From Patiria miniata (lineage: Eukaryota; Echinodermata; Asteroidea; Valvatida; Asterinidae): a stretch of DNA of 64,000 bases. A model generated the notes under the pieces. That model ran no database searches. It worked only from the letters and a program-made list of their open reading frames with translations, and was not told the DNA's origin. Both the position numbers and the translations under genes were made by a program. The stretch is taken from assembly GCF_015706575.1 (NCBI RefSeq), contig NW_024037072.1, positions 27,281,162-27,345,161 on the forward strand, in the 5' to 3' direction. This document shows positions 37,901 through 42,613 of the stretch, one piece after another. The first letter of the stretch is position 1; every line of letters begins with the position of its first letter.

Positions 37901-40900
37901 GCATACTTGGTAATACCAAAGAAAATAACAGACAAATTCATAAGGTTGCTTCAATGAGACTTGAACCCCAAACCCCGACCTCACAAAATGTAGCACCAAG
38001 AGTTGCATGTAACATGTATGTTGGCAATGAAGGGAAAAAAACAGAATTGCAGTCAATCATGGAAGGGTGTCCTAGAGAGCAAGAAGTGTGACTCACGTGA
38101 TGATGAGCACGTGTCTCCAGTCCAACTTTGTGTGCAGCCGCATTGGCAACGCTCCAAATCCAATGTTCCTCCATTCAAACACATCAATGAACAAACTGTG
38201 GAGGAGAAAATAAGGAACAATAAAAAGAAGACGGCAAAAGAACGCTTTCTCAGTTATGTAAACGCTAATGCTCCAAAGTCAATTTCAAATTGGAAGGGAA
38301 GAGGAAAAAATAATCCTTTCATGTGAAGGCGCTAGCACGATCATGGGGCAAATGCAACCGGTTTTATCTTTAGAGCAAAGAATATACCACAGTAGTATGA
38401 CAAGGGCATAATACATTCTGATCAGCAGACCTCTGATATGTAGAGACACATTAGAACATAAACAAACTTTTGCATCCTACCTGTGACATTGAATGTGAAG
38501 CTCCCTGATGTAATACATCCGCCATCATTAATCACTGTGCAGTTGATCGTGTGAGATCCAACTCCAAACACACCTCCTGTAAGACCGACTGCAGCATCTC
38601 CTGATGAGAATGTACATGTGATGGGTTGATCGTCAGAGTTGGTTGCAGTGACTGCTGGCCAAGTCACTGTAGAATTTAACTGGACTTCATTGGTGAACTG
38701 TTCACCAACAGATGGCAGCGTTAGAGACGGTGATACTGTAAAAAAAAAATAATATCAAAAGTGTTAAATAGGAGGGCCTAATAATACTTATATAAAGAGC
38801 ATCCACGGAAACAGGAAAAGTTACAATCCTCTCCTTTTTTTTAGAAGTAACTTCAAGTCAGAAAGAAATGAAATATTTCTCAAATTGTATGCAGTGTAGA
38901 AATGCGATCAATGCGATCGGTAAGTTTTTCTTTAACTTTATATCGTCACGCTGGAAGCATGCATGCAGCAATGAGTATTGTTAGACCGCAGTGGGTATTA
39001 TTCAAGGACATAATGAGGAAAAACCGGTTTGGGCTACAATGATGTCATCAACAGCCTTCAAACTGAATTTGACAAACAAAAAAACGGTTATGCAAGAACC
39101 ATTTGAAACAATCTTCAAGCATCTGTGCTATTTTTATATAAAGAGCATCGGTGTTTTTTTGCTTTGGAGAAGAACCAACCAAGTACCAACAAAGTACCAA
39201 GATAGATGTTACATGCACAGATTATGTTACTATTGCTATATACTTACATGTGACATTGAATGTGAATCCTGCAGTATCCAAACTCCCATCTGAGAATTGA
39301 GCAATACAGATGACAGAATGAGATCCAACTCCAAAGATTCCTCCAGTAACACTCACATTTCTACCATCTCCAGAGTCTTGACAAATTACACCAATGGCAG
39401 TAGTAGACGTTTTGTTGCCAGTAACTTCATTCCATGTCAGTGACACAGGTGCTTGGCCAGCATTGATACACTGAGTACTAATGGTTGGCACTAGTACATA
39501 TGACGCTGCGGAAACACAATGTTATGCAAATAATATATTTTTTTAAAATACTTGGAAAGAGCATTAAACAGATAGTAACATGCTTCTTTTTATTGTTTGG
39601 AGGTATTTTAGGCTTCAAAATTCAGGTCTATAAAAAATCAATTGCTTTTATTTCAGTCGTATATTGTTTTTTTAAAGCTTGCCTGAAACACATGCTTTCC
39701 TTACTGTTGGGCTTTTTTTGTTCAGGCGAAATTTGCACTTGCTCGTTACGTATTATGCTTGCTGCATTTAAAGGTTCGCTATATGACATGTATACGTTGT
39801 ACTCACAAGACGTATGTCGTATTAAACTACCCTTAAACAACAAACAACCATACGCAGCTCTATAGAAAGGCTTCCCACTTACACTCACAAATGCCTTCTA
39901 AAATAGAATTTAGAAATGCGAATGTAGGGTAACTGTAATTCTTTGAATTAAGTTTGCAATCATTAAAGTCAGTTGTGAACAACTGCAAGAACTCAGTGTT
40001 GAAAATTTAAACCACGTTCCTATTTGATGATGTAACCAAACTCTGATAAATTTTAATGATCAAATAGACTTGCAGAGTGTGAATAATTCTGTTGTTCAAG
40101 TTTCTAACATTTTTTGGGGGGGGAGGGGGAATGTCGCATTGGCTCTAACGGTCTGCTCCAATTTAACAGAAATCGGCATTCCTAAAGAATCGTGAATTCG
40201 TGATTCTTCATTTTGTGACAACAAATAATATATTATTAATATGCATGAGATGTTGTTAATAAACTCACGTTCACTGCAAATGTAGTTCAACTTTGTATTG
40301 CACGCTCTGTCACCCCATGCGTTGTTCATGTCAGTCATGTTCCCGCCTCCTTCATTTACATAGAAGGAGACGCAATTCTCTCCTGCCCCTCCGTCTGGTT
40401 CAGCTGGCGCTTTGTTTGTATTCCAGAAGAAAACATTCTGGGAAAACAAATTCAACACTATCATCACATTTCGCTGGTTAATGTTTCAGCAAAGGAGTGT
40501 CTAAAACCAACAAGCTAGATGTCGATGATGATGCTTGGAAACATGCATAAATTAACATCTTGACTACTTTATAGATCTGTACCGGTATCACTGATTTATG
40601 GATCAATCTTTAAGTGTATAAGAGTTAAGCAAACTGCATATGCCTTGCTATCAGTAAAGTATTCACAGGTCAAACTGAGATTCAGGGGATCAAGACTAGG
40701 GTGCACAAATCTATGGATCAATGTATGGCACAGCTACACATACACTGGAACTAATTTGGATTGGATTAACTGTTTTCCAAGATGTATGACTGTGTATATT
40801 GAAAACAATCCTGTAAAATGCATGTATATTGGGTATATATATTTCTTATTTAACAAGAGATTCAGATATACAGGAAAATGAAATAAAGCAATGCAGGCTT

Positions 40901-42211
40901 TACTGTTAACATAAATGAACGAAATACAATTTTGTGTCCTCTGAGATAACAAATGACAGTTTCATTTCCTTTTAATCGAGAACTGTCTGAAAGCACTAAA
41001 ACCAAAGAGTTTTTGTACTTCATTTATCTACGATTTCAACAAGTACATTTTGGCAGACTTTGCAATGGTGATCCGTATCTTTACAAGGGACTTTCTACCA
41101 CTTTGAGGTGGTTTAACATATATTAGAGCAAACTTGAACAAACATTTATTTCGTGATTTCCTTTTAACCAAGAGGAGTAACTTATGCAATATTTATGTTC
41201 AATAAATGTGGGGTTTTTTTTAAATACAGACAATAACTGACCGTATCTGTTCCGTCAATCCAAGTATAATTGCCTTCTTCATCCAGGTCATTCAGTCCCA
41301 GCCAGTATTCATTGCCATGAACAAGGTTTCCTAATTATTGTGAAATAAATCACAGGGTCAGCAGGAGAGTAACGATTATCAAGGTATTGAATCCCAGGCA
41401 GTGATCATCCAACAAGGTTTTCCAACTTTCACAAAGAAGTTCAACCTAACCCCAGCCATTCAACACTCACTTTACCAACATTGCTTCCTCTTTTTGATAT
41501 CTGGATGTAAACGTGTGCTCGTTTGTCATAACAAGTATTTGTGAAACACGATTAATGAAATCTGATAATGGTGTTAAGAAACCGTTACCAGGCTAATTAT
41601 ATCACACGACATTAAACATTTTGTTTTGTTTTGTTTTGGGATGAAAATATATTGAACTTAATGGAACAACCAATCCATCAAGCCGGCTGTCCGCCATTGA
41701 GTCACACTCAGTCTCGAGTCAAGATGCATGTTATTATGGCAACCAAAAGAGAATACTCGCCATAGATATACTGTTGTTGTTCTTGGGTATGAATGCTGGC
41801 AATATGTCCACCTGCTGCAACACATGCAGCTTCAGCCTCGTACCAAGACACCCTGTCTCCTTGTGAGGCTAAAAAGACAATATTGTAGCACATAGTTCCC
41901 TCACGGTGCCAGCCAGCTGGGCATGAATTGACTGAGGGGGAAAAAAGAGAAATATTTGTCGTTCACTATTCGTCTTTACATTAGGTACCCTATAAAGAAA
42001 TACACTCAACCAATTATCTTGCATGCTGTCAGCACCTCGTACAGACAGAGAAAGATGTCTTAATTGTACTTGCACAAGTTATGCCTTTGGCGCATGAATC
42101 TGGCTTATTTCTCTGACTTACCTATGGCTAAAAATTACCAATAAAAAGTGTTCAAAAGCATGTCTTACCTCCAATGATTGCTATCAACAAAATGATTATC
42201 TTGAAGAACAT
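10890..42211 (-). CDS. Receptor tyrosine kinase with CTLD/HYR/EGF/SEA ectodomain, 44 coding exons
   Basis: I traced one gene from ATG at 42209-42211 to the stop at 10890-10892. Every exon has a plausible acceptor and donor, and adjoining phases agree. Exon lengths sum to 6923 bases; 6924 would be exactly 2308 codons, and the missing base is a visible 1-base deletion in one HYR exon (near 33470). Approximate residues: signal peptide 1-16, CTLD1 to 157, four HYR-HYR-EGF blocks 158-973, CTLD2 to 1116, HYR-HYR-EGF to 1320, CTLD3 to 1464, HYR-HYR-EGF to 1666, EGFs to 1753, SEA-like 1754-1873, EGF to 1910, one transmembrane helix near 1920-1942, kinase about 2015-2285. The kinase resembles Tie-family receptors ([29 protein letters not shown]). 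It should phosphorylate tyrosines after ectodomain engagement; the ligand is unknown. The domain order is inferred from one continuous set of exons. A merge of neighbouring genes is unlikely, because no second signal peptide or stop interrupts it. Confidence 0.85.
11553..12424 (-). CDS. RTK exons 41-43: kinase C-lobe
   Basis: Exons lie at 12384-12424 (41 bases), 11962-12061 (100) and 11553-11658 (106), in transcript order. They encode [14 protein letters not shown], then [20 protein letters not shown] and [12 protein letters not shown], then [19 protein letters not shown]: kinase subdomains IX to XI. The WSFG helix, the GTPYP segment, the GYRMPQPxNC segment and the CW...RPSF arginine are all present, as in active tyrosine kinases. 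All three splice junctions split codons and rejoin correctly (phases 2-1, 1-2 and 2-0). An open frame extending below 11553 is read-through into the intron, beyond the GTGAGT donor. Confidence 0.85.
12915..14005 (-). CDS. RTK exons 38-40: hinge, catalytic loop, activation loop
   Basis: Exons lie at 13848-14005 (158 bases), 13269-13382 (114) and 12915-12985 (71). The first encodes [20 protein letters not shown] and the alpha-E helix up to GMQHLSRSG. The second encodes [16 protein letters not shown] and [18 protein letters not shown], so the catalytic Asp, the Asn and the DFG metal-binding Asp are intact and the tyrosine-kinase AAR signature is present. The third encodes [20 protein letters not shown], then QSDV. 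The AIESL version of the APE motif and the [12 protein letters not shown] run match Tie receptors. One tyrosine lies in the activation loop. The acceptor of exon 38 (TTTGGCAAG) is weak. Confidence 0.88.
14502..14612 (-). CDS. RTK exon 37: kinase N-lobe, alpha-C helix
   Basis: The 111-base exon encodes [19 protein letters not shown], then [22 protein letters not shown] supplies the alpha-C glutamate that pairs with the ATP-binding lysine of exon 36. [13 protein letters not shown] matches the HPNIINLLGAC segment of Tie and FGF receptors. Acceptor GTGTCTGCAG, donor GTAAGC, phase 1 on both sides. Confidence 0.85.
14880..15620 (-). repeat. Tandem array of duplicated exon ends and splice donors in a kinase intron
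   Basis: Eleven tandem units of about 62-75 bases lie directly downstream of exon 36 on the coding strand. Each is a copy of the last ~40 bases of that exon (encoding [13 protein letters not shown]) plus the start of the intron. Most units between about 15200 and 15600 keep a full AG-GTAAGT donor; units nearer 14880 are more diverged. Some units also have a TTTGTTAG acceptor-like stretch before the exon-derived part. See the matching finding. Confidence 0.85.
15626..15848 (-). CDS. RTK exon 36: juxtamembrane, P-loop and ATP lysine
   Basis: The 223-base exon starts in phase 0 after TTGCTTTCGCAG and ends at a GTATGT donor. It encodes an acidic juxtamembrane stretch with two tyrosines (VDYDD, IDYEDIG), then [26 protein letters not shown] and [16 protein letters not shown] is the glycine-rich loop. 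The lysine of TAIK is the expected ATP-binding lysine, with the usual Val replaced by Thr. Its 3' end is the source of the tandem array at 14880-15620. Confidence 0.87.
16164..16217 (-). CDS. RTK exon 35: short juxtamembrane exon
   Basis: A 54-base phase 0-0 exon encodes [18 protein letters not shown] between the CATAG acceptor and GTAAGT donor. It has no domain of its own. Its place between the membrane exon and the kinase and the matching phase support it. It could be skipped without a frameshift. Confidence 0.65.
16676..17545 (-). mobile_element. LINE 3' fragment with reverse transcriptase C-terminus
   Basis: In an RTK intron, read on the minus strand. A frame at about 17450-17152 encodes a run including [36 protein letters not shown] and PTFLRQLP, the layout of non-LTR retrotransposon reverse transcriptase C-termini (FxxxxLWNxLP, then sxFkxxLk). 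Upstream, frame-shifted sequence reads [14 protein letters not shown] in the same style. An A-rich region and an ATT/AAT run at 16676-16700 look like the 3' tail. It is truncated at the 5' end. Confidence 0.65.
17857..17999 (-). CDS. RTK exon 34: transmembrane helix
   Basis: The 143-base exon encodes [30 protein letters not shown], then [18 protein letters not shown] helix of about 23 hydrophobic residues is followed by a basic stop-transfer stretch, giving type I topology. Acceptor GATTAG, donor GTAAGT, phases 1 and 0. Confidence 0.85.
18385..18495 (-). CDS. RTK exon 33: membrane-proximal EGF domain
   Basis: A phase 1-1 exon encodes an EGF domain with six cysteines ([14 protein letters not shown], then [14 protein letters not shown]). 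It sits between the SEA-like region and the transmembrane exon, an EGF-SEA-EGF-TM order seen in cleaved surface proteins such as mucins. Confidence 0.85.
18868..19152. mobile_element. TTAA-flanked foldback MITE
   Basis: TTAA flanks both ends (18864-18867 and 19153-19156). The outer inverted ends begin AGAGGTTGTGG and extend about 25 bases. A second inverted pair, GTGACGTAATAAACAGGACT and its complement near 19058-19125, closes on a loop of about 20 bases. There is no coding capacity. TTAA target duplications suggest a piggyBac- or Kolobok-type element; the superfamily is not proven. Confidence 0.75.
19270..19705. mobile_element. Possible nested hAT-like elements
   Basis: An inner element at about 19337-19607 has ends reading CAAGGGCGGATCCAATGG and, inverted, CAGTGGCGGATCGAG. 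It shares interior motifs with the hAT-like element at 42614-44862 (GCACC.CAGAGCATC). Outer sequence with CATGGGCGGACCC on the left and inverted CAGGGGCGGCAG on the right suggests an older related element around it. Target duplications are unclear. The poly-G, poly-T and poly-K frames here are repeat artefacts. Confidence 0.45.
19795..20820 (-). CDS. RTK exons 31-32: SEA-like domain
   Basis: Exons lie at 20693-20820 (128 bases) and 19795-20026 (232). Together they encode about 120 residues, including [30 protein letters not shown], then [20 protein letters not shown] and [16 protein letters not shown]. The length, alternating beta/alpha pattern and place between two EGF domains just outside the membrane fit an SEA domain. 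A canonical GSVVV autoproteolysis site is not obvious, so self-cleavage is not predicted. Phases are 1-0 then 0-1. Confidence 0.6.
20950..21183 (+). repeat. Probable LINE 3' tail
   Basis: A non-coding AT-rich segment ends TGTAATAAATGAAATGAAA and a short (ATGAA)n run, the typical 3' tail of CR1/L2-like LINEs. It lies in an RTK intron in the opposite orientation to the gene. No reverse transcriptase is retained. Confidence 0.45.
21314..21472 (-). CDS. RTK exon 30: EGF-like domain
   Basis: The 159-base phase 1-1 exon encodes a longer EGF domain: [20 protein letters not shown], then [21 protein letters not shown], with six cysteines. Acceptor CATTCTACAG, donor GTCAGT. It lies just before the SEA-like region and joins it through a split glycine codon. 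Confidence 0.8.
21933..22034 (-). CDS. RTK exon 29: EGF-like domain
   Basis: The 102-base phase 1-1 exon encodes [20 protein letters not shown], then [12 protein letters not shown]: six cysteines with the CLNGG turn of EGF domains. It is more diverged from the module EGFs than they are from one another. Confidence 0.82.
22773..24329 (-). CDS. RTK exons 26-28: HYR-HYR-EGF (block 1, membrane-proximal)
   Basis: Exons lie at 24069-24329 (HYR-A, 261 bases), 23712-23963 (HYR-B, 252) and 22773-22865 (EGF, 93), all phase 1-1. HYR-A contains [20 protein letters not shown] and [24 protein letters not shown] contains [20 protein letters not shown] and [20 protein letters not shown]. The vTWp.v, G.FgvG...V.C and F.V features match hyalin repeats, an immunoglobulin-like extracellular adhesion fold. 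The EGF reads [20 protein letters not shown]. This block follows CTLD3. Confidence 0.85.
22866..23711 (-). other. RTK intron with repeat-like sequence
   Basis: The intron holds poly-A/T runs, an ACCAAGG-rich stretch near 23130-23205 and a GGCGTCGCCGC segment near 23304 that recalls the MITE family at 1169. I could not define element ends. The remainder looks unremarkable. Confidence 0.3.
24856..27045 (-). CDS. RTK exons 23-25: CTLD3
   Basis: Exons lie at 26875-27045 (171 bases), 25546-25637 (92) and 24856-25024 (169). They encode a long-form C-type lectin domain: [53 protein letters not shown], then [20 protein letters not shown] and [19 protein letters not shown]. All six expected cysteines and the WIGL core are present. 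EPD replaces the EPN of mannose-type sites and WGD the WND, so calcium-dependent sugar binding is possible but not assured. Phases are 1-1, 1-0 and 0-1, so the three-exon set as a whole is phase 1-1. Confidence 0.87.
25746..25790 (-). pseudogene. Decayed copy of the CTLD middle exon
   Basis: About 110 bases upstream of exon 24 on the coding strand, 45 bases match the start of the CTLD middle exon (after [19 protein letters not shown]), then stop at TAA with no donor. Similar remnants lie next to the other two CTLD middle exons. Confidence 0.6.
25865..26625 (+). mobile_element. LINE reverse transcriptase fragment, split by a hAT-like MITE
   Basis: Plus-strand sequence encodes [20 protein letters not shown], then [20 protein letters not shown], and after the inserted [24 protein letters not shown] and MLFGSAQK. 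This is the palm region of a non-LTR reverse transcriptase, with YAEDT in place of the catalytic YADDT. There is an in-frame stop after FNTTK and both ends are truncated, so it is dead. It lies antisense in an RTK intron. Confidence 0.8.
26008..26347. mobile_element. hAT-like MITE with 8-base target duplication
   Basis: CGTGATTT flanks both sides (26000-26007 and 26348-26355). The left end reads CAGCAGCGTATCCAGC and the right end, inverted, CAGTGGCGTATCCAGCGAGG. CAG...CTG ends plus an 8-base duplication are typical of hAT. The interior is G-rich and non-coding. It shares sequence with the elements at 31254-31599 (opposite orientation) and 45245-45652. Confidence 0.85.
27388..28417 (-). CDS. 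RTK exons 20-22: HYR-HYR-EGF (block 2)
   Basis: Exons lie at 28157-28417 (HYR-A, 261 bases), 27779-28033 (HYR-B, 255) and 27388-27483 (EGF, 96), all phase 1-1. HYR-A includes [24 protein letters not shown] includes [20 protein letters not shown], and the [23 protein letters not shown]. It follows CTLD2 and is closest to block 1, which suggests that CTLD-HYR-HYR-EGF was duplicated as a unit. An (AAC)n microsatellite near 27665-27720 lies in the intron between the last two exons. Confidence 0.85.
28877..30833 (-). CDS. RTK exons 17-19: CTLD2
   Basis: Exons lie at 30663-30833 (171 bases), 29967-30055 (89) and 28877-29045 (169). The encoded C-type lectin domain includes [60 protein letters not shown], then [12 protein letters not shown] and [19 protein letters not shown]. 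Cysteines, WLGL core and EPD motif are as in CTLD3, and the two are close paralogues. The middle exon is one codon shorter than in CTLD3, like that of CTLD1. Confidence 0.86.
29743..29862. repeat. 36-base-stem hairpin
   Basis: Arms at 29743-29778 and 29827-29862 are near-perfect inverted repeats (CGGCCTA.TATTTCATCC...AAGGACTTCTTCA) with a 48-base loop. It is probably a small foldback transposon or the end of a larger repeat. It lies in the CTLD2 intron. Confidence 0.75.
30098..30296 (-). pseudogene. Decayed copies of the CTLD middle exon (two or three)
   Basis: Segments at 30098-30142 and 30189-30228, and more weakly at about 30250-30296, repeat the first half of the CTLD2 middle exon and its acceptor with many changes. 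None keeps a usable donor. Confidence 0.5.
31254..31599. mobile_element. hAT-like MITE
   Basis: Ends read CAGTGGCGTATCCGGGG and, inverted, CTAGTAGCGTATCCTGC. The interior matches the 26008-26347 element in reverse orientation (shared TTTGATTTTACGGAGGCCAA). A clean target duplication is not visible. It lies at the left edge of the amplified RTK blocks. Confidence 0.7.
31690..33554 (-). CDS. RTK exons 14-16: HYR-HYR-EGF (block 3, with a frameshift)
   Basis: Exons lie at 33298-33554 (HYR-A), 32061-32315 (HYR-B, 255 bases) and 31690-31788 (EGF, 99). HYR-A is 257 bases rather than 258: a T present in the other three copies (CCAGTAACTTC) is absent near 33470, which breaks the frame. The other two exons are intact ([43 protein letters not shown]). 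Exon 14 is phase 1-1, so skipping it would restore the frame. It may be a real loss, an allele or an assembly error. Confidence 0.8.
34084..35639 (-). CDS. RTK exons 11-13: HYR-HYR-EGF (block 4)
   Basis: Exons lie at 35382-35639 (HYR-A, 258 bases), 34454-34708 (HYR-B, 255) and 34084-34182 (EGF, 99), all phase 1-1 and intact. HYR-A carries [20 protein letters not shown] and [24 protein letters not shown] carries [20 protein letters not shown]; the EGF is [20 protein letters not shown]. It differs from blocks 3, 5 and 6 at only a handful of residues. Confidence 0.86.
36164..37573 (-). CDS. RTK exons 8-10: HYR-HYR-EGF (block 5)
   Basis: Exons lie at 37316-37573 (HYR-A, 258 bases), 36533-36787 (HYR-B, 255) and 36164-36262 (EGF, 99), all phase 1-1 and intact. 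The intron between HYR-A and HYR-B is shorter than in blocks 3 and 4 because part of the repeated intron is missing; block 6 has the same shortened form. Confidence 0.86.
38097..39505 (-). CDS. RTK exons 5-7: HYR-HYR-EGF (block 6, most N-terminal)
   Basis: Exons lie at 39248-39505 (HYR-A, 258 bases), 38481-38735 (HYR-B, 255) and 38097-38195 (EGF, 99), all phase 1-1 and intact. This block directly follows CTLD1. HYR-A carries [20 protein letters not shown]. The repeat similarity ends just upstream, near 39735, which marks the right edge of the four-copy amplification. Confidence 0.86.
40269..41931 (-). CDS. RTK exons 2-4: CTLD1 (N-terminal lectin domain)
   Basis: Exons lie at 41761-41931 (171 bases), 41242-41330 (89) and 40269-40437 (169). 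The domain reads [57 protein letters not shown], then [20 protein letters not shown] and [19 protein letters not shown]. All six cysteines, the WLGL core and the EPD motif are kept. WGDR replaces WGDD. The first exon ends TATG-GCGAGT, so the following intron starts with GC rather than GT; the rest of the site fits a known minor donor class. Confidence 0.87.
41381..41421 (-). pseudogene. Decayed copy of the CTLD1 middle exon
   Basis: Sequence upstream of exon 3 on the coding strand (AACAAGGTTT, then a GATCA..GCCTGGGATTCA-like match on the minus strand) is a heavily changed copy of the first half of exon 3, like the remnants beside CTLD2 and CTLD3. Confidence 0.4.
42169..42211 (-). CDS. RTK exon 1: start codon and signal peptide
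   Basis: ATG at 42209-42211 begins [14 protein letters not shown]; with exon 2 this gives [10 protein letters not shown] short positively charged N-terminus, a hydrophobic core and a cleavage-like VNS just before the first lectin cysteine make a good signal peptide. Donor GTAAGA, phase 1, matches exon 2. The minus strand has TATATTATCC near 42430, some 210 bases upstream, as a possible but unproven TATA-like element. Confidence 0.8.
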
Positions 42212-42475
42212 TTTCCGCTGATTGTTGTGAGGACACATTGCTCATCAACAAGTCATAACAACTAGCAATGACTTTATCGAAATATTGTACTATCCTTGAT
42301 AATGAATCTAATTAACAAAAGCATGAAACATCCTCGCGTACTTGAACTTCAATTGAACTTATCCACATGTAGCAAGGTGCGGTACTGAATCATTGGCATT
42401 ATTGGGTGTCACGGGTACCCGGATAATATACCGTATACGCACGGCTATACTGTGTGGGTGTCCACAAGCCTTGAA

Positions 42476-42613
42476 ATAATCAACCTTGAATTTCTTCAGT
42501 TTTGACTCGGTGATACTTTTCTATAGGCCTACACTTTACAGATTCCACAATAATAGTTCACAAGTTAATTTTACATTACAATGCATTACGAATCTGGTTG
42601 GAATGCTTACATT
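42476..42613. repeat. Left part of a diverged repeat interrupted by a hAT-like insertion
   Basis: With 44863-44925 it forms a sequence of about 200 bases, also present at 46668-46860 (shared TTGAATTTCTTCAGTTTTGA, AAGTTAATTTTACA and CATTCC.TCAC). The 2.25 kb element splits this copy but not the other. Confidence 0.7.

Larger units (their letters stand above)
31605..39735 (-). repeat. Four-copy tandem duplication of RTK HYR-HYR-EGF blocks with introns
   Basis: Each unit runs from GACAAATTCATAAGG, through the EGF exon, the HYR-B and HYR-A exons and the introns between, to TTCAGGCGAATTTGCACT. EGF exon starts recur at 31690, 34084, 36164 and 38097, so spacings are 2394, 2080 and 1933 bases. Intron sequences are nearly as alike as the exons, so the amplification is recent or kept uniform by gene conversion. 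The leftmost unit keeps an intron portion that the two rightmost have lost. Confidence 0.9.

Noticed and set aside
10890-42211. Two or more separate genes (lectin/HYR protein and kinase)
   Set aside because: Every adjoining exon phase matches from signal peptide to kinase stop, and the total length is one base short of whole codons with the missing base located. A single gene is the simpler reading, though transcripts are needed.
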